64,000 bases of DNA from Flavobacterium okayamense (lineage in GTDB: Bacteria; Bacteroidota; Bacteroidia; Flavobacteriales; Flavobacteriaceae), in assembly GCF_019702945.1 (NCBI RefSeq), contig NZ_AP024749.1, forward strand, positions 1,798,001 to 1,862,000. The letters are read 5' to 3'. Below are positions 19,573 through 28,785 of this stretch, piece after piece. Position numbers and translations under genes: made by a program. The notes under the pieces were generated by a model. The model worked only from the letters and a program-made list of their open reading frames with translations. It had not been told where the DNA came from and searched no databases. Numbering within the stretch: position 1 is the stretch's first letter; every line of letters begins with the position of its first letter.

Positions 19573-20043
19573 AACGACCTGCTAAACGCAGTTCTATGAT
19601 TTTTGAGTAAATATAAGAAATTTGTTGAGCAATTATCCGATTAAAGGACTTCCGCTTACCAATCGGATAATTGATTGTCCAATAGTAAACGTAGTTTACG
19701 TTATTGGTTCAAATTTCGGTTATTGGGAGCAAAAATTATAGAGCCAAATTGCTTTTAGCTTATGTTAGTACACGTTTTCCCTCGATGGGCAGTTAAAGCT
19801 GTATTATAGCAAATATTCCAAGCAATTTGGTTTAGCAGGTCGTTAGAACACATTTCTTTTGGGGTGGGATTTAGCGCAGCAAAATATAGCAACAAAAGTC
19901 AGCTTTAGCTGAATGTGTTCTAACGTGTTTGTGTATGATTAGTGGCGTGTTTAAGCACCTAATTTAGCAAATAAAACCGAATAGAAAATCCGCGAGTATT
20001 TTTGCAAGTAGGCGATAACCAGCCATTAATTATACACGTTGTT
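19573..20043 (-). repeat. Inter-gene block: type-A site, mini-cassette, and attC of C6
   Basis: Type-A repeat 19573-19844 (subfamily with ATAGAGCC and GCTTTTAGC), mini-cassette 19842-19924, and the 122-bp C6 attC 19922-20043 with arms GTGTATGATTAGTGGC and GCCATTAATTATACAC. No protein-coding gene is present in this stretch. Confidence 0.85.
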
Positions 20044-20051
20044 GCCCACAG

Positions 20052-21167
20052 TTATTTTTTACGAGTTCTATAATATAAATTCCAAGTTCCTGAATTTGAT
20101 TCAACAATGTCTGGTAATCCATCATTATTTAAATCTCCTATTTCAATGTTATAAGTGTCATCTTTTAAGTCTTCTCGCAAACCAATTTCTATAAACGAGC
20201 CATCTTTCTGGCCTAAATAAATATAATTCCGTTCTTCTGAATTTCCCTCAACAATATCTAAATAGCCATCTTGATTTAAGTCTGCTACTTTTATTGATGA
20301 AGTCTGACGTTCTTCTTTGAAAACGAAAACTCGCTTATAAGTCAAATTTTTGTCGCCAAAATAAATGCTATTTTTTGAACCTAAATTTCCTGTTACAACA
20401 TCTAAAAATCCATCTTTGTCAAAATCTCCAATATCAATAGAACGGGTTTCATCTTTTTCATTACCAAATTCTATTACTTTTAAAAAATTCTGTTTTCCGT
20501 CATTTAGATAAATTTTGTTTTTACTTTGTCTTTCTGCTGTAATTAAGTCTAAAAATCCGTCTTTGTTTATATCTACGATTCTTGTTTGAATTGTTTGGTC
20601 AGAATCAGATCCAAAAGTGATGATTTTTTCAAAATTTCCTTTTCCGTCATTAAGGCAAATTTCGTTTACGGCTTTTCTATTTGAAAGTATTAGGTCAAAA
20701 TCTCCATCGTTGTCAATATCTGCTATTTCAAGATTTCTTGAAGGTGCTAAAGATCCAAAAGAAATTTCATTGTCAAAGCTGTCATTTGCAGAACCAAAAT
20801 AAATTTTATTCGGAATATTGTCGTTGGCTACGGCTATGTCTACAAATCCATCATTATTGAAGTCAGCACTTTTTAAAGCATATGAAGCATCAAGGATTTT
20901 TCCGATGGGTTGCGCTGTTTTAAAACCTCCTTTGCCATCATTGTAATAAATATAATTCTGTTCTGCCCAATGTCTGCCATTTGCAACAAGCGCATCTAAA
21001 TCTCCGTCGTTGTCAATATCGTATAAGGTTATAGAAGCTGTTCGGTTTGATTGTGTTCCAATTGAAAAAAATCCATCGGCATTAAAAAATGTCACTTCTT
21101 GAGAGAATCCATTAAATGAAATTGTCAATAAAGTAAGTAATAATATTAGCGTTCGAATCTTTTTCAT
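20052..21167 (-). CDS. Cassette C6: secreted FG-GAP/VCBS repeat protein
   Basis: 371 residues with a signal peptide (MKKIRTLILLLTLLTISFNGFSQ). Seven calcium-binding-loop repeats follow, each with a DxDxDG-like core: DIDNDGDLDALVANG, DFNNDGFVDIAVAND, DIDNDGDFDLILSN, DINKDGFLDLITAE, DFDKDGFLDVVTGN, DLNQDGYLDIVEGN and DLNNDGLPDIVESN. Seven repeats fit one complete seven-bladed beta-propeller. Such proteins are usually exported adhesins or binding proteins; no T9SS sorting domain is evident. The ATG at 21167 begins the signal; an ATG at 21179 lies in the core site. The cassette ends pair over 10 bp. Confidence 0.85.
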   Translation of the reverse strand: MKKIRTLILLLTLLTISFNGFSQEVTFFNADGFFSIGTQSNRTASITLYDIDNDGDLDALVANGRHWAEQNYIYYNDGKGGFKTAQPIGKILDASYALKSADFNNDGFVDIAVANDNIPNKIYFGSANDSFDNEISFGSLAPSRNLEIADIDNDGDFDLILSNRKAVNEICLNDGKGNFEKIITFGSDSDQTIQTRIVDINKDGFLDLITAERQSKNKIYLNDGKQNFLKVIEFGNEKDETRSIDIGDFDKDGFLDVVTGNLGSKNSIYFGDKNLTYKRVFVFKEERQTSSIKVADLNQDGYLDIVEGNSEERNYIYLGQKDGSFIEIGLREDLKDDTYNIEIGDLNNDGLPDIVESNSGTWNLYYRTRKK

Positions 21168-21177
21168 AATTGTGGGC

Positions 21178-21650
21178 AACGACCTGCTAAACGCAGTTCT
21201 ATGATTTTTGCGTAAATATAAGAAATTTGTTGAGCAATTATCCGATTAGATGACTTCCGCTTACCAATCGGATAATTGATTATCCAATAGTAAACGCAGT
21301 TTACGTTATTGGTTCAAATTTCGGTTATTGGGAGCAAAAATTATAGGTCCAAATTGCTTATAGCTTATGTTAGTACACGTTTTCCCTCGATGGGCAGTTA
21401 AAGCTGTATTATAGCAAATATTCCAAGCAATTTGGTTTAGCAGGTCGTTAGAACACATTTCTTTTGGGGTGGGATTTTGTGCAGCAAAATATAGCAACAA
21501 AAGTCAGCTTTAGCTGAATGTGTTCTAACGGTGGCGGTATGAAACGTTGCGCATTTTGGAACACAAACTTATCAGCCCGCTAAGCCGTTGATTAAATGTT
21601 ATTTTGTTCAAATATAGCACTATCTGCGCAATGTTTTATGACCGCGTGTT
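21178..21650 (-). repeat. Inter-gene block: type-A site, mini-cassette, and attC of C7
   Basis: Type-A repeat 21178-21449 (subfamily with GATTAGATGACTTCC and AAACGCAGTTTACG), mini-cassette 21447-21529, and the 124-bp C7 attC 21527-21650 with arms GGCGGTATGAAACGTTGCGCA and TGCGCAATGTTTTATGACCGC. Confidence 0.85.
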
Positions 21651-22320
21651 ATGGGCTGGTTATCTTAAACTTATCTTCATAAATCCGAATATACTCTTGG
21701 TCTATTTTTCCTCGATTATTTTTAGCCATTTCTTTTGCCCACTTATTAGCTTCATCTAATCCGTAGTCTGCAAATTCTTGCGCAATGTTATATTTTCCAA
21801 TCTTTAGGTTAATTTCTTTTAAAATCCAAGCAAACTCAATCATATTTGAGATAAAGCAATTTTTTATCAAACGATAGTCTCTTTTTTTGAGGTCTTTAAC
21901 TTTTATCTTATCAAATGGTTTTGGAAAATCCATAAACGAATTGTAAAACTTTGTTCCATGTTTCTCAAACGATTCCCAAATTTGATTTATCGATTCAATA
22001 TTATCTGCTTCACTATCCCTAAAATTCCAGTGATAATCACCATCTCCTTTGGGTGATAGTCTTTTCCGAATCAAACATGATGCATATGTAATTTTGTTCA
22101 CGTCAACATTATCTTGTGCTAAATCGGGAATAAAGTCAAAGTGAATTGCAGTCTCACAACATACTGACCCACCATACCATGCTCCTTGAAATCCAAAAAC
22201 TTTTACAATGTGATTATCTTCTACTTTTCTAAAATGAAAGCCAGAACCTTTCCAGCCAAGTTCTCTAATCTTTGGAGCAAAATGTTTGGTAACAAGTTTT
22301 TTAAATCCAGCCGCATCCAT
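21649..22320 (-). CDS. Cassette C7, gene 2: DUF4304-like protein
   Basis: 223 residues, cytoplasmic. The N-terminal half (FKKLVTKHFAPKIRELGWKGSG.HF, VKVFGFQGAWYGG, FTHFDF-like strand AIHFDFI) fits the DUF4304 pattern; the rest is unassigned. DUF4304 has no proven activity. The stop codon TAA (21649-21651) falls exactly in the CCCATAAC core of its attC. It starts 2 bp after the stop of the upstream gene at 22323, so the two are probably cotranslated in a two-gene cassette. Confidence 0.7.
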   Translation of the reverse strand: MDAAGFKKLVTKHFAPKIRELGWKGSGFHFRKVEDNHIVKVFGFQGAWYGGSVCCETAIHFDFIPDLAQDNVDVNKITYASCLIRKRLSPKGDGDYHWNFRDSEADNIESINQIWESFEKHGTKFYNSFMDFPKPFDKIKVKDLKKRDYRLIKNCFISNMIEFAWILKEINLKIGKYNIAQEFADYGLDEANKWAKEMAKNNRGKIDQEYIRIYEDKFKITSP

Positions 22321-22322
22321 AA

Positions 22323-22808
22323 TTAACTCTCCATTGTTATGTGGTCAAGTTGTCCTTTACTATTTACCTTAACTACTAATAAGTACTGTGAAACTTCCTC
22401 GTCTGTAACAAAATCAAAAATTACATACTCGTCATTGTCTTCGGGGTAGAATCCAATCCGTTTAAGTTTGATTATTGATAGAAGTTGTTCCTCTCTCGAT
22501 AATGATTTATCCGAATCTGAAAGAAGACTTTCAAGTTCATCATTGTCCAGCTCCTCTATATGAAAAGCCAGAAACTCCTTAACATCTTCACCCGATTTAT
22601 AGTCGTTTTTAATGAAGTCATTTACTTTTAGTAAAATTCCATCCAAATCGTCCAAAATACTTTTTAGATAATCAAGATTTGATTCATTGATTTTAGTTTC
22701 CTGAAAGTTTATGTCTAACTGCACAGAATTTCCTTTAAAATCAATATCAACTTCATAATAATCAGTCAGGTTTTGTAAATCAATTTCGTTAAAGTATTTA
22801 AGTTTCAT
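22323..22808 (-). CDS. Cassette C7, gene 1: acidic hypothetical protein (DUF2004-like)
   Basis: 161 residues, strongly acidic, no signal peptide. The fold looks like helices between two beta segments (DYYEVDIDFKGNSVQLDINF and the C-terminal YVIFDFVTDEEVSQYLLVVKV). This is reminiscent of DUF2004, but I am not certain. It is the first gene of a two-gene cassette bounded by GTTATGGGC (21648) and GCCCATAAC (to 22865). Confidence 0.6.
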   Translation of the reverse strand: MKLKYFNEIDLQNLTDYYEVDIDFKGNSVQLDINFQETKINESNLDYLKSILDDLDGILLKVNDFIKNDYKSGEDVKEFLAFHIEELDNDELESLLSDSDKSLSREEQLLSIIKLKRIGFYPEDNDEYVIFDFVTDEEVSQYLLVVKVNSKGQLDHITMES

Positions 22809-22862
22809 TTTTTTAATCCATTTAGTTTAATTATTTGCAGGATGTTTTCTTAACTTGCCCAT

Positions 22863-22988
22863 AACGTTTCAGTATAACCGTCAGTTACGGGTTAAATATA
22901 CCAAAAATTTCTGTTCGTCACTGACCTTAGCAATTTCGAGTGGATTCGGACGTAGTCGAATCCGCCGTAATTGCGGTTATACATTGTT
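22863..22988 (-). repeat. attC site of cassette C8 (126 bp)
   Basis: Arms AGTATAACCGTCAGTTACGG and CCGTAATTGCGGTTATACA with an inner GGATTCG/CGAATCC palindrome. It belongs to the same sequence type as the sites of C5 and C13, and separates C8 from C7 without a mini-cassette. Confidence 0.85.
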
Positions 22989-22999
22989 GTATGCAGTTT

Positions 23000-23698
23000 T
23001 TATTCAATTCCTCCCATTTTGAATATCCGAATGTTTAATTCAAAATCAGATTTTAGTTTGTTCAATTCTGTTTTGTTCAATTCACAAATATTTTTTGAAA
23101 ATAATTTTTCTGATTTCAATTCAGCTGCCTCTAAATAACCCAATGCGATTCTGCTTAATACGTCATTCATTTTATAAAAAGTATTGCCTCTGAAAGTCAA
23201 ATCTATCCTAGGATATCGTAGTCTTATGTCTGAATCGAATTCAGTATTTGGCTTAAAATTCCGGTAAAACTCAAAAACATTTTGCTTTAGTTGTAATTGG
23301 CTTTTTTGCTCTTCATCAATTTCAATTCTAAAACTGTCTTCAACAAAAGATGTAAATCCACTTCCAGTACTTCTTACAAGTGGCATAAGTCCAATTTCAA
23401 TTCCATTGATTTTTGAGTACGGGAAAATGTTGGAATAAATGCTCATACCATATTCCGATTTTTCAATTCCATTAAGAGCGTTTGGTGATTTTAATTGAAC
23501 ATTTGATTCCGAAATATAATCATTGATGTTGTTAATTAGTTCAAGTGGGATTCTCCAATTATTTTTTGGATTAGTAAGTAGTTCTCTCTCATTTTCGCAA
23601 GTCAATTTATACAGTTCGGATTGACTGTCAGCGTTTGATTTTGAATTATTACAATTTAAAATAATTCCTAATAGTATGATGTAAATAATTTTTTTCAT
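23000..23698 (-). CDS. Cassette C8: hypothetical lipoprotein
   Basis: 232 residues with lipoprotein signal MKKIIYIILLGIILNC and an unassigned mature domain. The ATG at 23698, 13 bp inside the cassette, is chosen. The frame is open further upstream, but that part is translated attC sequence. Ends GTTGTATGCA (22986) and TGCATACAAC (to 23713) pair over 10 bp. Confidence 0.7.
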   Translation of the reverse strand: MKKIIYIILLGIILNCNNSKSNADSQSELYKLTCENERELLTNPKNNWRIPLELINNINDYISESNVQLKSPNALNGIEKSEYGMSIYSNIFPYSKINGIEIGLMPLVRSTGSGFTSFVEDSFRIEIDEEQKSQLQLKQNVFEFYRNFKPNTEFDSDIRLRYPRIDLTFRGNTFYKMNDVLSRIALGYLEAAELKSEKLFSKNICELNKTELNKLKSDFELNIRIFKMGGIE

Positions 23699-23710
23699 CA
23701 AATTGCATAC

Positions 23711-23840
23711 AACGTTATGAGGCTTGCTCTCAGTGGCGTTGAACCAACACCAAGCCATTACAAATATAACAAAACATTCCATTCAGCAGCGGATTTTCCG
23801 CAGGAAAATCCGGAAGTAGCCATTGAAGCAAACCGCTGTT
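23711..23840 (-). repeat. attC site of cassette C9 (130 bp)
   Basis: Arms GGCTTGCTCTCAGTGGC and GCCATTGAAGCAAACC, allowing G-U pairs and one extra base, with an inner GGATTTTCC-containing palindrome. A near-identical site serves cassette C14 (28545-28674). Confidence 0.85.
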
Positions 23841-23851
23841 AGCTACAGTTT

Positions 23852-24370
23852 TTATTCTGTCATTATATATCCAGCTCTTGTTTTCAATTTATTTGGTTTA
23901 AACATAAAAGATATACTATTTATGTTAACATCGGTCAATTCATTAAGAGTTTTATAGTCAGTAAAAATTTCACAAGCGACTGCTGTAAAATAAAATCTTT
24001 TATCTACGGGATTAAAAAACAATTGAATTCCTCCATCATAGGTGTTTTCTACTAATTCAACATTTGGAAACAATTCAGTCAGATAATTCAATTTCAAATT
24101 CAGTTTTTCTCCGCTAAATGCTAAATAAGTAACAGGTTTATCCGTTTCAGTATTCTCTAAATCAGGATTTATCGCAACGTAATTTAAATTCGTGTTTTTG
24201 GGAATTAAGAATTTCGAGCCTCGTTCATTTCTTTTGTATTTCTTGTTTTCAGAGCCTAAAAATTCCGAAATAGTTTTTGTCGATTTAGAATTACGATTAG
24301 ATAAGAATTCAGTTATTAAAATTAACCATTCTTTTGACGTTGTATTATTTATGTTTTTAGTTTCAGTCAC
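23852..24370 (-). CDS. Cassette C9: hypothetical soluble protein
   Basis: About 172 residues with no signal peptide or known family. There is no ATG near the 5' end; candidates are GTG at 24370 and TTG at 24382. GTG is preferred because cassette C5 has the same leader (AATTTGAGAAAAAC) immediately before its ATG. Ends GTTAGCTACA (23838) and TGTAGCTAAC (to 24394) pair over 10 bp. Confidence 0.6.
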   Translation of the reverse strand: MTETKNINNTTSKEWLILITEFLSNRNSKSTKTISEFLGSENKKYKRNERGSKFLIPKNTNLNYVAINPDLENTETDKPVTYLAFSGEKLNLKLNYLTELFPNVELVENTYDGGIQLFFNPVDKRFYFTAVACEIFTDYKTLNELTDVNINSISFMFKPNKLKTRAGYIMTE

Positions 24371-24391
24371 GGTTTTTCTCAAATTGTAGCT

Positions 24392-24898
24392 AACGACCTG
24401 CTAAACGCAGTTCTATGATTTTTGCGTAAATATAAGAAATTTGTTGAGCAATTATCCGATTAAAGGACTTCCGCTTACCAATCGGATAATTGATTGTCCA
24501 ATAGTAAACGTAGTTTACGTTATTGGTTCAAATTTCGGTTATTGGGAGCAAAAATTATAGAGCCAAATTGCTTTTAGCTTATGTTAGTACACGTTTTCCC
24601 TCGATGGGCAGTTAAAGCTGTATTATAGCAAATATTCCAAGCAATTTGGTTTAGCAGGTCGTTAGAACACATTTCTTTTGGGGTGGGATTTAGCGCAGCA
24701 AAATATAGCAACAAAAGTCAGCTTTAGCTGAATGTGTTCTAACGTCCCGCCGGCTTTAAGAAGTGGCGGACTTTTTTTACTGATGTTTACAAATATACCG
24801 AAAAGTCTTAAAGAAAAAAGCTGAATGAAAAGAAGAAATATAAGCACCAAACCATTCCAAATAATCACCAAGCCCCGCCATTTCTTAAAACCGCTGTT
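24392..24898 (-). repeat. Inter-gene block: type-A site, mini-cassette, and attC of C10
   Basis: Type-A repeat 24392-24663, mini-cassette 24661-24743, and the 158-bp C10 attC 24741-24898, the longest of the gene-specific sites. Its arms are CCGGCTTTAAGAAGTGGCGG and CCGCCATTTCTTAAAACCG. A 69-codon ORF across this block is judged spurious. Confidence 0.85.
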
Positions 24899-24911
24899 AG
24901 CAGTTGTTTCT

Positions 24912-25403
24912 TTATTTAGTAATTATTGAGTAAATATGTCCATATAGATAAGTTGAATCTTTTTCCCTTTTAACCCAATTCATTTCAGAATACTTTTTAA
25001 TCTTTTTGGGGTTAACTTTAGCAAATTCCATGATTCCAACAATTTTATCATTGATAAGATGTAGATACATTGGTTGACCTTTGCAGTACAAAAGCATTCT
25101 ATCTTCAAAGGAAATTATTCCTTCTTTTGCGTCATCACCAAAAATTTCAACCATAATCTTAGATTCTTTTGAAAAGCTATATGGATTGATAATTTCTTTG
25201 TTGAAAAAGTTTAAAGAATGATCAATTTCAGAAAATTTTCCTATAGGTTTTCCATTGTATACAATTAGAGGATTTTTATTTACAAAACCTGATTCTATTT
25301 CTTTTTCTGTAAACTGGATCAACGTTGTTTTTCTTTGTCCCAATTTGTTTTTGAAACCAGTACATAATAAGATAATTGATAAAATTACGAATAGTTTTTT
25401 CAT
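24912..25403 (-). CDS. Cassette C10: secreted hypothetical protein
   Basis: 163 residues with a hydrophobic signal (MKKLFVILSIILLCTG); the Cys could be lipidated, but the lipobox is non-canonical. The mature domain is alpha/beta (LIVYNGKPIGKFSEI, GIISFEDRMLLYCKG) and unassigned. Ends GTTAGCAGTT (24896) and AACTGCTAAC (to 25429) pair over 10 bp. Confidence 0.65.
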   Translation of the reverse strand: MKKLFVILSIILLCTGFKNKLGQRKTTLIQFTEKEIESGFVNKNPLIVYNGKPIGKFSEIDHSLNFFNKEIINPYSFSKESKIMVEIFGDDAKEGIISFEDRMLLYCKGQPMYLHLINDKIVGIMEFAKVNPKKIKKYSEMNWVKREKDSTYLYGHIYSIITK

Positions 25404-25426
25404 AACGTTTTTTTGAAATAACTGCT

Positions 25427-25552
25427 AACGGTTCTTGGCTAGCTGATGTTGTGGTGTTTTGTTACTAGCCAAACCAAATATACGAATACTTTCGGATTTT
25501 CGGAGAAAATTCGGAAGTAGGCGAGAAGCCACAATAACAGCTAACCAATGTT
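25427..25552 (-). repeat. attC site of cassette C11 (126 bp)
   Basis: Arms TTGGCTAGCTGATGTTGTGG and CCACAATAACAGCTAACCAA. No mini-cassette separates C10 from C11. Confidence 0.85.
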
Positions 25553-25563
25553 GTAGTACGTTT

Positions 25564-26157
25564 TTATTCATTTTTATCAAATCCAATAAGTATTTGACAT
25601 AATTTATAAAACTCACTTTCATTTTCGGGACTCCATCTAATTACAGCATGATAGTTTCTTTCTGTACAATAATTTTTGTTAATTGAAATTGCTTCTAATA
25701 ACCAATTTGAACCATCCAAGCCGCTTCTTTTAATTCTGGTTGGTAAAGTCCAAAAACATGTGTTTTTTATTTGATTTTCAAATTTATTCCATTCTTTTTC
25801 TGTTAGTTGTCTTTCATATTTAATGTTAATACTGTCATTTCCATCAAAATATTTATAATGTTTCTTAACAGTTAGTTTATAATCTCTAACATTCTGTTCA
25901 ATTTTATAGACAAATGTTGAACCACTCATGATATCTTTATTTGAAAATCTGTATATATTTTTCTTTTCAAATCTAATATCATTTTCTTCTAAGTCAGATA
26001 AATATTTATCCCAGTATTTTTTATTTATTGAATTTATAGTATTTAAAATGCTATCATTTTTTCTGAGAATCTCATCATCTATTTTACAATTACAATTATT
26101 TTGACAACTGAAGTTTAGTAAAATTACTATAAAAAATATGTATATTCTGAAATTCAT
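25564..26157 (-). CDS. Cassette C11: hypothetical lipoprotein
   Basis: 197 residues; lipoprotein signal MNFRIYIFFIVILLNFSC followed by a Cys-rich start (QNNCNC). The C-terminal part (CFWTLPTR, GLDGSNWLLEAI, YHAVIRWSP) resembles an uncharacterised family common in Bacteroidota. Ends GTTGTAGTAC (25550) and GTACTACAAC (to 26172) pair over 10 bp. Confidence 0.68.
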   Translation of the reverse strand: MNFRIYIFFIVILLNFSCQNNCNCKIDDEILRKNDSILNTINSINKKYWDKYLSDLEENDIRFEKKNIYRFSNKDIMSGSTFVYKIEQNVRDYKLTVKKHYKYFDGNDSINIKYERQLTEKEWNKFENQIKNTCFWTLPTRIKRSGLDGSNWLLEAISINKNYCTERNYHAVIRWSPENESEFYKLCQILIGFDKNE

Positions 26158-26169
26158 AAAATGTACTAC

Positions 26170-26645
26170 AACGACCTGCTAAACGCAGTTCTATGATTTT
26201 TGCGTAAATATAAGAAATTTGCTGAGCAATTATCCGATTAGATGACTTCCGCTTACCAATCGGATAATTGATTATCCAATAGTAAACGCAGTTTACGTTA
26301 TTGGTTCAAATTTCGGTTATTGGGAGCAAAAATTATAGGTCCAAATTGCTTATAGCTTATGTTAGTACACGTTTTCCCTCGATGGGCAGTTAAAGCTGTA
26401 TTATAGCAAATATTCCAAGCAATTTGGTTTAGCAGGTCGTTAGAACACATTTCTTTTGGGGTGGGATTTTGTGCAGCAAAATATAGCAACAAAAGTCAGC
26501 TTTAGCTGAATGTGTTCTAACGTTTCGCGGCTACAAGTAGTGGCGTGAACCAGCACCAAGCCACAACAAATATATCTTAAATTTTGGAAAATCCGAAGGA
26601 TTTTCCAAACACATACAAACCTAGCCATTACTTGTAACCGCTGTT
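26170..26645 (-). repeat. Inter-gene block: type-A site, mini-cassette, and attC of C12
   Basis: Type-A repeat 26170-26441 (same subfamily as 21178-21449), mini-cassette 26439-26521, and the 127-bp C12 attC 26519-26645 with arms GCGGCTACAAGTAGTGGC and GCCATTACTTGTAACCGC. Confidence 0.85.
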
Positions 26646-26658
26646 GTACAACGTTGTT

Positions 26659-27567
26659 TTAAAATCCATATTTAGCTCTCACTAAACTATCTTTTTTTTC
26701 TGTTAATTCCAAGGGAGGCAGTCCAATGGAGATACGGTTGCTATCAACTTTTTTTAAGTCGTTAATCATATTGGCATATCCACCACCTTGAGCTCTATAA
26801 GTTCCGTAAATCTGTGGTTCCCCATTGTATAAATAATACTGATCTATAATTCTTCCAAGAGTTAAAGGAGATGCGGTTCCATTTTTTACAAATTCTTTAA
26901 TTTTTGGCACAAAGTAATTTATTCTTATACTATCATCAGTATGTAGTAACATAAGTTCAACATCAACATGATTATCCATATTAGTTTGTCCTACAATTCT
27001 CTCCGTTGGATAACCAACTGTTTTAAATATTTCTATTAAACGCTTTTCATGAATTTTATCAATACTATCTTGTTTAGCAATATTTTCTTTGTAATTTTTA
27101 TTTCGGTACATTTGGTCAGCTCTTTTCATTGAAATTAATTCATCTCTAAGTTTGAAATCAGCATTTGTTTCAAATTGATTTCTTAAAACATGGTACTCTT
27201 TAATTAGTTTCTGACCGTATTTTGATGTTAAAAATTCATTGAAATTTTCGTTACTTTCAAATCTATTTAACTTAACTCCGTTTAGAATTTGTTTTTTAGC
27301 ATATTCATAGGTGATGTCAAATTTTTTTAAAATAGCAGCACTTTCTGTGAATTTTGAAATTTCGTTAAAAGTAAAAGTGTTTTTTGCTTCACACTTTTTA
27401 AAAGTAATTAAATATAGATCAAATGCTTTTTCATAGTTTCCAGTTTCATATTCCAAATCAGCTTTATACATAGTTTGGTAGTAGTCTTCAATATAATTAC
27501 ACTCAGTTATTTTAATTGTTTTACAACTAACAATAACTATTAAAATTAAAGCAGATATTCGATTCAT
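26659..27567 (-). CDS. Cassette C12: lipoprotein with DUF6624-like domain
   Basis: 302 residues. The signal MNRISALILIVIVSC gives a lipoprotein. A short helical TPR-like stretch (YETGNYEKAFDLYLITF) is followed from about residue 140 by a DUF6624-like domain with RADQMYR, VGYPTERIVGQ, HTDDSIRINYFVP, RIIDQYYLYNGEPQIYGT and the end SIGLPPLELTE. Function is unknown. The ATG at 27567 is preferred over 27585. Ends are the self-complementary GTTGTACAAC at both boundaries (26643 and 27586). Confidence 0.75.
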   Translation of the reverse strand: MNRISALILIVIVSCKTIKITECNYIEDYYQTMYKADLEYETGNYEKAFDLYLITFKKCEAKNTFTFNEISKFTESAAILKKFDITYEYAKKQILNGVKLNRFESNENFNEFLTSKYGQKLIKEYHVLRNQFETNADFKLRDELISMKRADQMYRNKNYKENIAKQDSIDKIHEKRLIEIFKTVGYPTERIVGQTNMDNHVDVELMLLHTDDSIRINYFVPKIKEFVKNGTASPLTLGRIIDQYYLYNGEPQIYGTYRAQGGGYANMINDLKKVDSNRISIGLPPLELTEKKDSLVRAKYGF

Positions 27568-27583
27568 TTTTACAATGTTGTAC

Positions 27584-28057
27584 AACGACCTGCTAAACGC
27601 AGTTCTATGATTTTTGCGTAAATATAAGAAATTTGCTGAGCAATTATCCGATTAAAGATCTTCCGCTTACCAATCGGATAATTGATTGTCCAATAGTAAA
27701 CGCAGTTTACGTTATTGGTTCAAATTTCGGTTATTGGGAGCAAAAATTATAGGACCAAATTGCTTATAGCTTATGTTAGTACACGTTTTCCCTCGATGGG
27801 CAGTTAAAGCTGTATTATAGCAAATATTCCTGGTAATTTGGTTTAGCAGGTCGTTAGAACACATTTCTTTTGGGGTGGGATTTAGCGCAGCAAAATATAG
27901 CAACAAAAGTCAGCTTTAGCTGAATGTGTTCTAACGGTCTCGTATAACCGTCAGTTACGGGTTTATATGCGTTAATTTTCGGTTTAGCACAGACTTTAGC
28001 AATTCCGAGTGGATTCGGACGTAGTCGAATCCGCCGTAATTGCGGTTATACATTGTT
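27584..28057 (-). repeat. Inter-gene block: type-A site, mini-cassette, and attC of C13
   Basis: Type-A repeat 27584-27855, mini-cassette 27853-27935, and the 125-bp C13 attC 27933-28057, of the GTATAACCGTCAGTTACGG type also seen with C5 and C8. Confidence 0.85.
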
Positions 28058-28528
28058 GTGCATAGTACTTTTAATGCTTTCAATTTCAGATTCAATTTTT
28101 TTGTGTTCAATAAATCCGTTTTGAGTAATTGTATTTTCAGTAATTTTTTTCCAAAATGATAAATTCAAATTCGATACAGTTCCGTAGTTTTTATAAGTTC
28201 CATTTTTTAATTCGTAATAATAAATGCTTTTAAATTGAGATTTTCCTTTATAAAAATCAGTTCTCTTTTTCTTACAAGTTAGAAAATGTAAAAACTCGTT
28301 AAATCCTTCGTTCAAATTATCAATATTTGGATAGAAATGTTTGTGAGCAACTCCAATTCCAACAGTCAACATTCCGCCTTCGTCAAGTTCAATCCATATT
28401 GGTGATTCTTCTTCGTTTTCCGAATTCAGAGTTAGATGAGTTCCGTTTTCAAATTCCGAAATCAAATTTGGGAAATGAGTTTTCAAAAGTTCTTTTATTC
28501 TGCTGAATGTCAATTCGTGTTTCGTCAT
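28046..28528 (-). CDS. Cassette C13: hypothetical soluble protein
   Basis: 160 residues from ATG 28528 (MTKHELTFSRIKELLKTHF); an ATG at 28546 overlaps the core site. No signal peptide; a mixed alpha/beta protein with TVGIGVAHKHFYPNIDNLNEG, not assignable. Like C5, its last codons (His-Asn-Asn-Val-stop) and TAA lie in the attC. Ends GTTGTGCAT and ATGTACAAC match at eight of nine positions. Confidence 0.62.
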   Translation of the reverse strand: MTKHELTFSRIKELLKTHFPNLISEFENGTHLTLNSENEEESPIWIELDEGGMLTVGIGVAHKHFYPNIDNLNEGFNEFLHFLTCKKKRTDFYKGKSQFKSIYYYELKNGTYKNYGTVSNLNLSFWKKITENTITQNGFIEHKKIESEIESIKSTMHNNV

Positions 28529-28544
28529 TTTGGGTATTATGTAC

Positions 28545-28674
28545 AACGTTCTGCGGCTTGCTCTCAGTGGCGTTGAACCAACACCAAGCCATTACAAATA
28601 TAACAAAACATTCCATTCAGCAGCGGATTTTCCGTAGGAAAATCCGGAAGTAGCCATTGAAGCAAACCGCTGTT
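28545..28674 (-). repeat. attC site of cassette C14 (130 bp)
   Basis: Nearly the same sequence as the C9 site: arms CGGCTTGCTCTCAGTGGC and GCCATTGAAGCAAACCG, with a GGATTTTCC-containing inner palindrome. Confidence 0.85.
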
Positions 28675-28785
28675 GTGCGAGGGTTTTTTTCGAAATTTCA
28701 ATAGAACAGTAAACTTGATGAGTTTATTAAAAAAAACTATTTTCATATTTATGTATTCTCTAAAAACAACTATTTTGTATTAGTT

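Noticed and set aside
23699..23782. N-terminal extension of the C8 lipoprotein
   Set aside because: It would be translated attC sequence; the ATG at 23698 begins a canonical lipoprotein signal.
24662..24871. A 69-codon ORF between C9 and C10
   Set aside because: It lies wholly in the mini-cassette and attC repeat sequence, and its composition follows the repeat; similar shadows occur at 26440-26628 and 18985-19239.
28564..28746. A 60-codon ORF between C13 and C14
   Set aside because: It reads through the C14 attC arms, has no recognisable protein features and would cross a cassette boundary.
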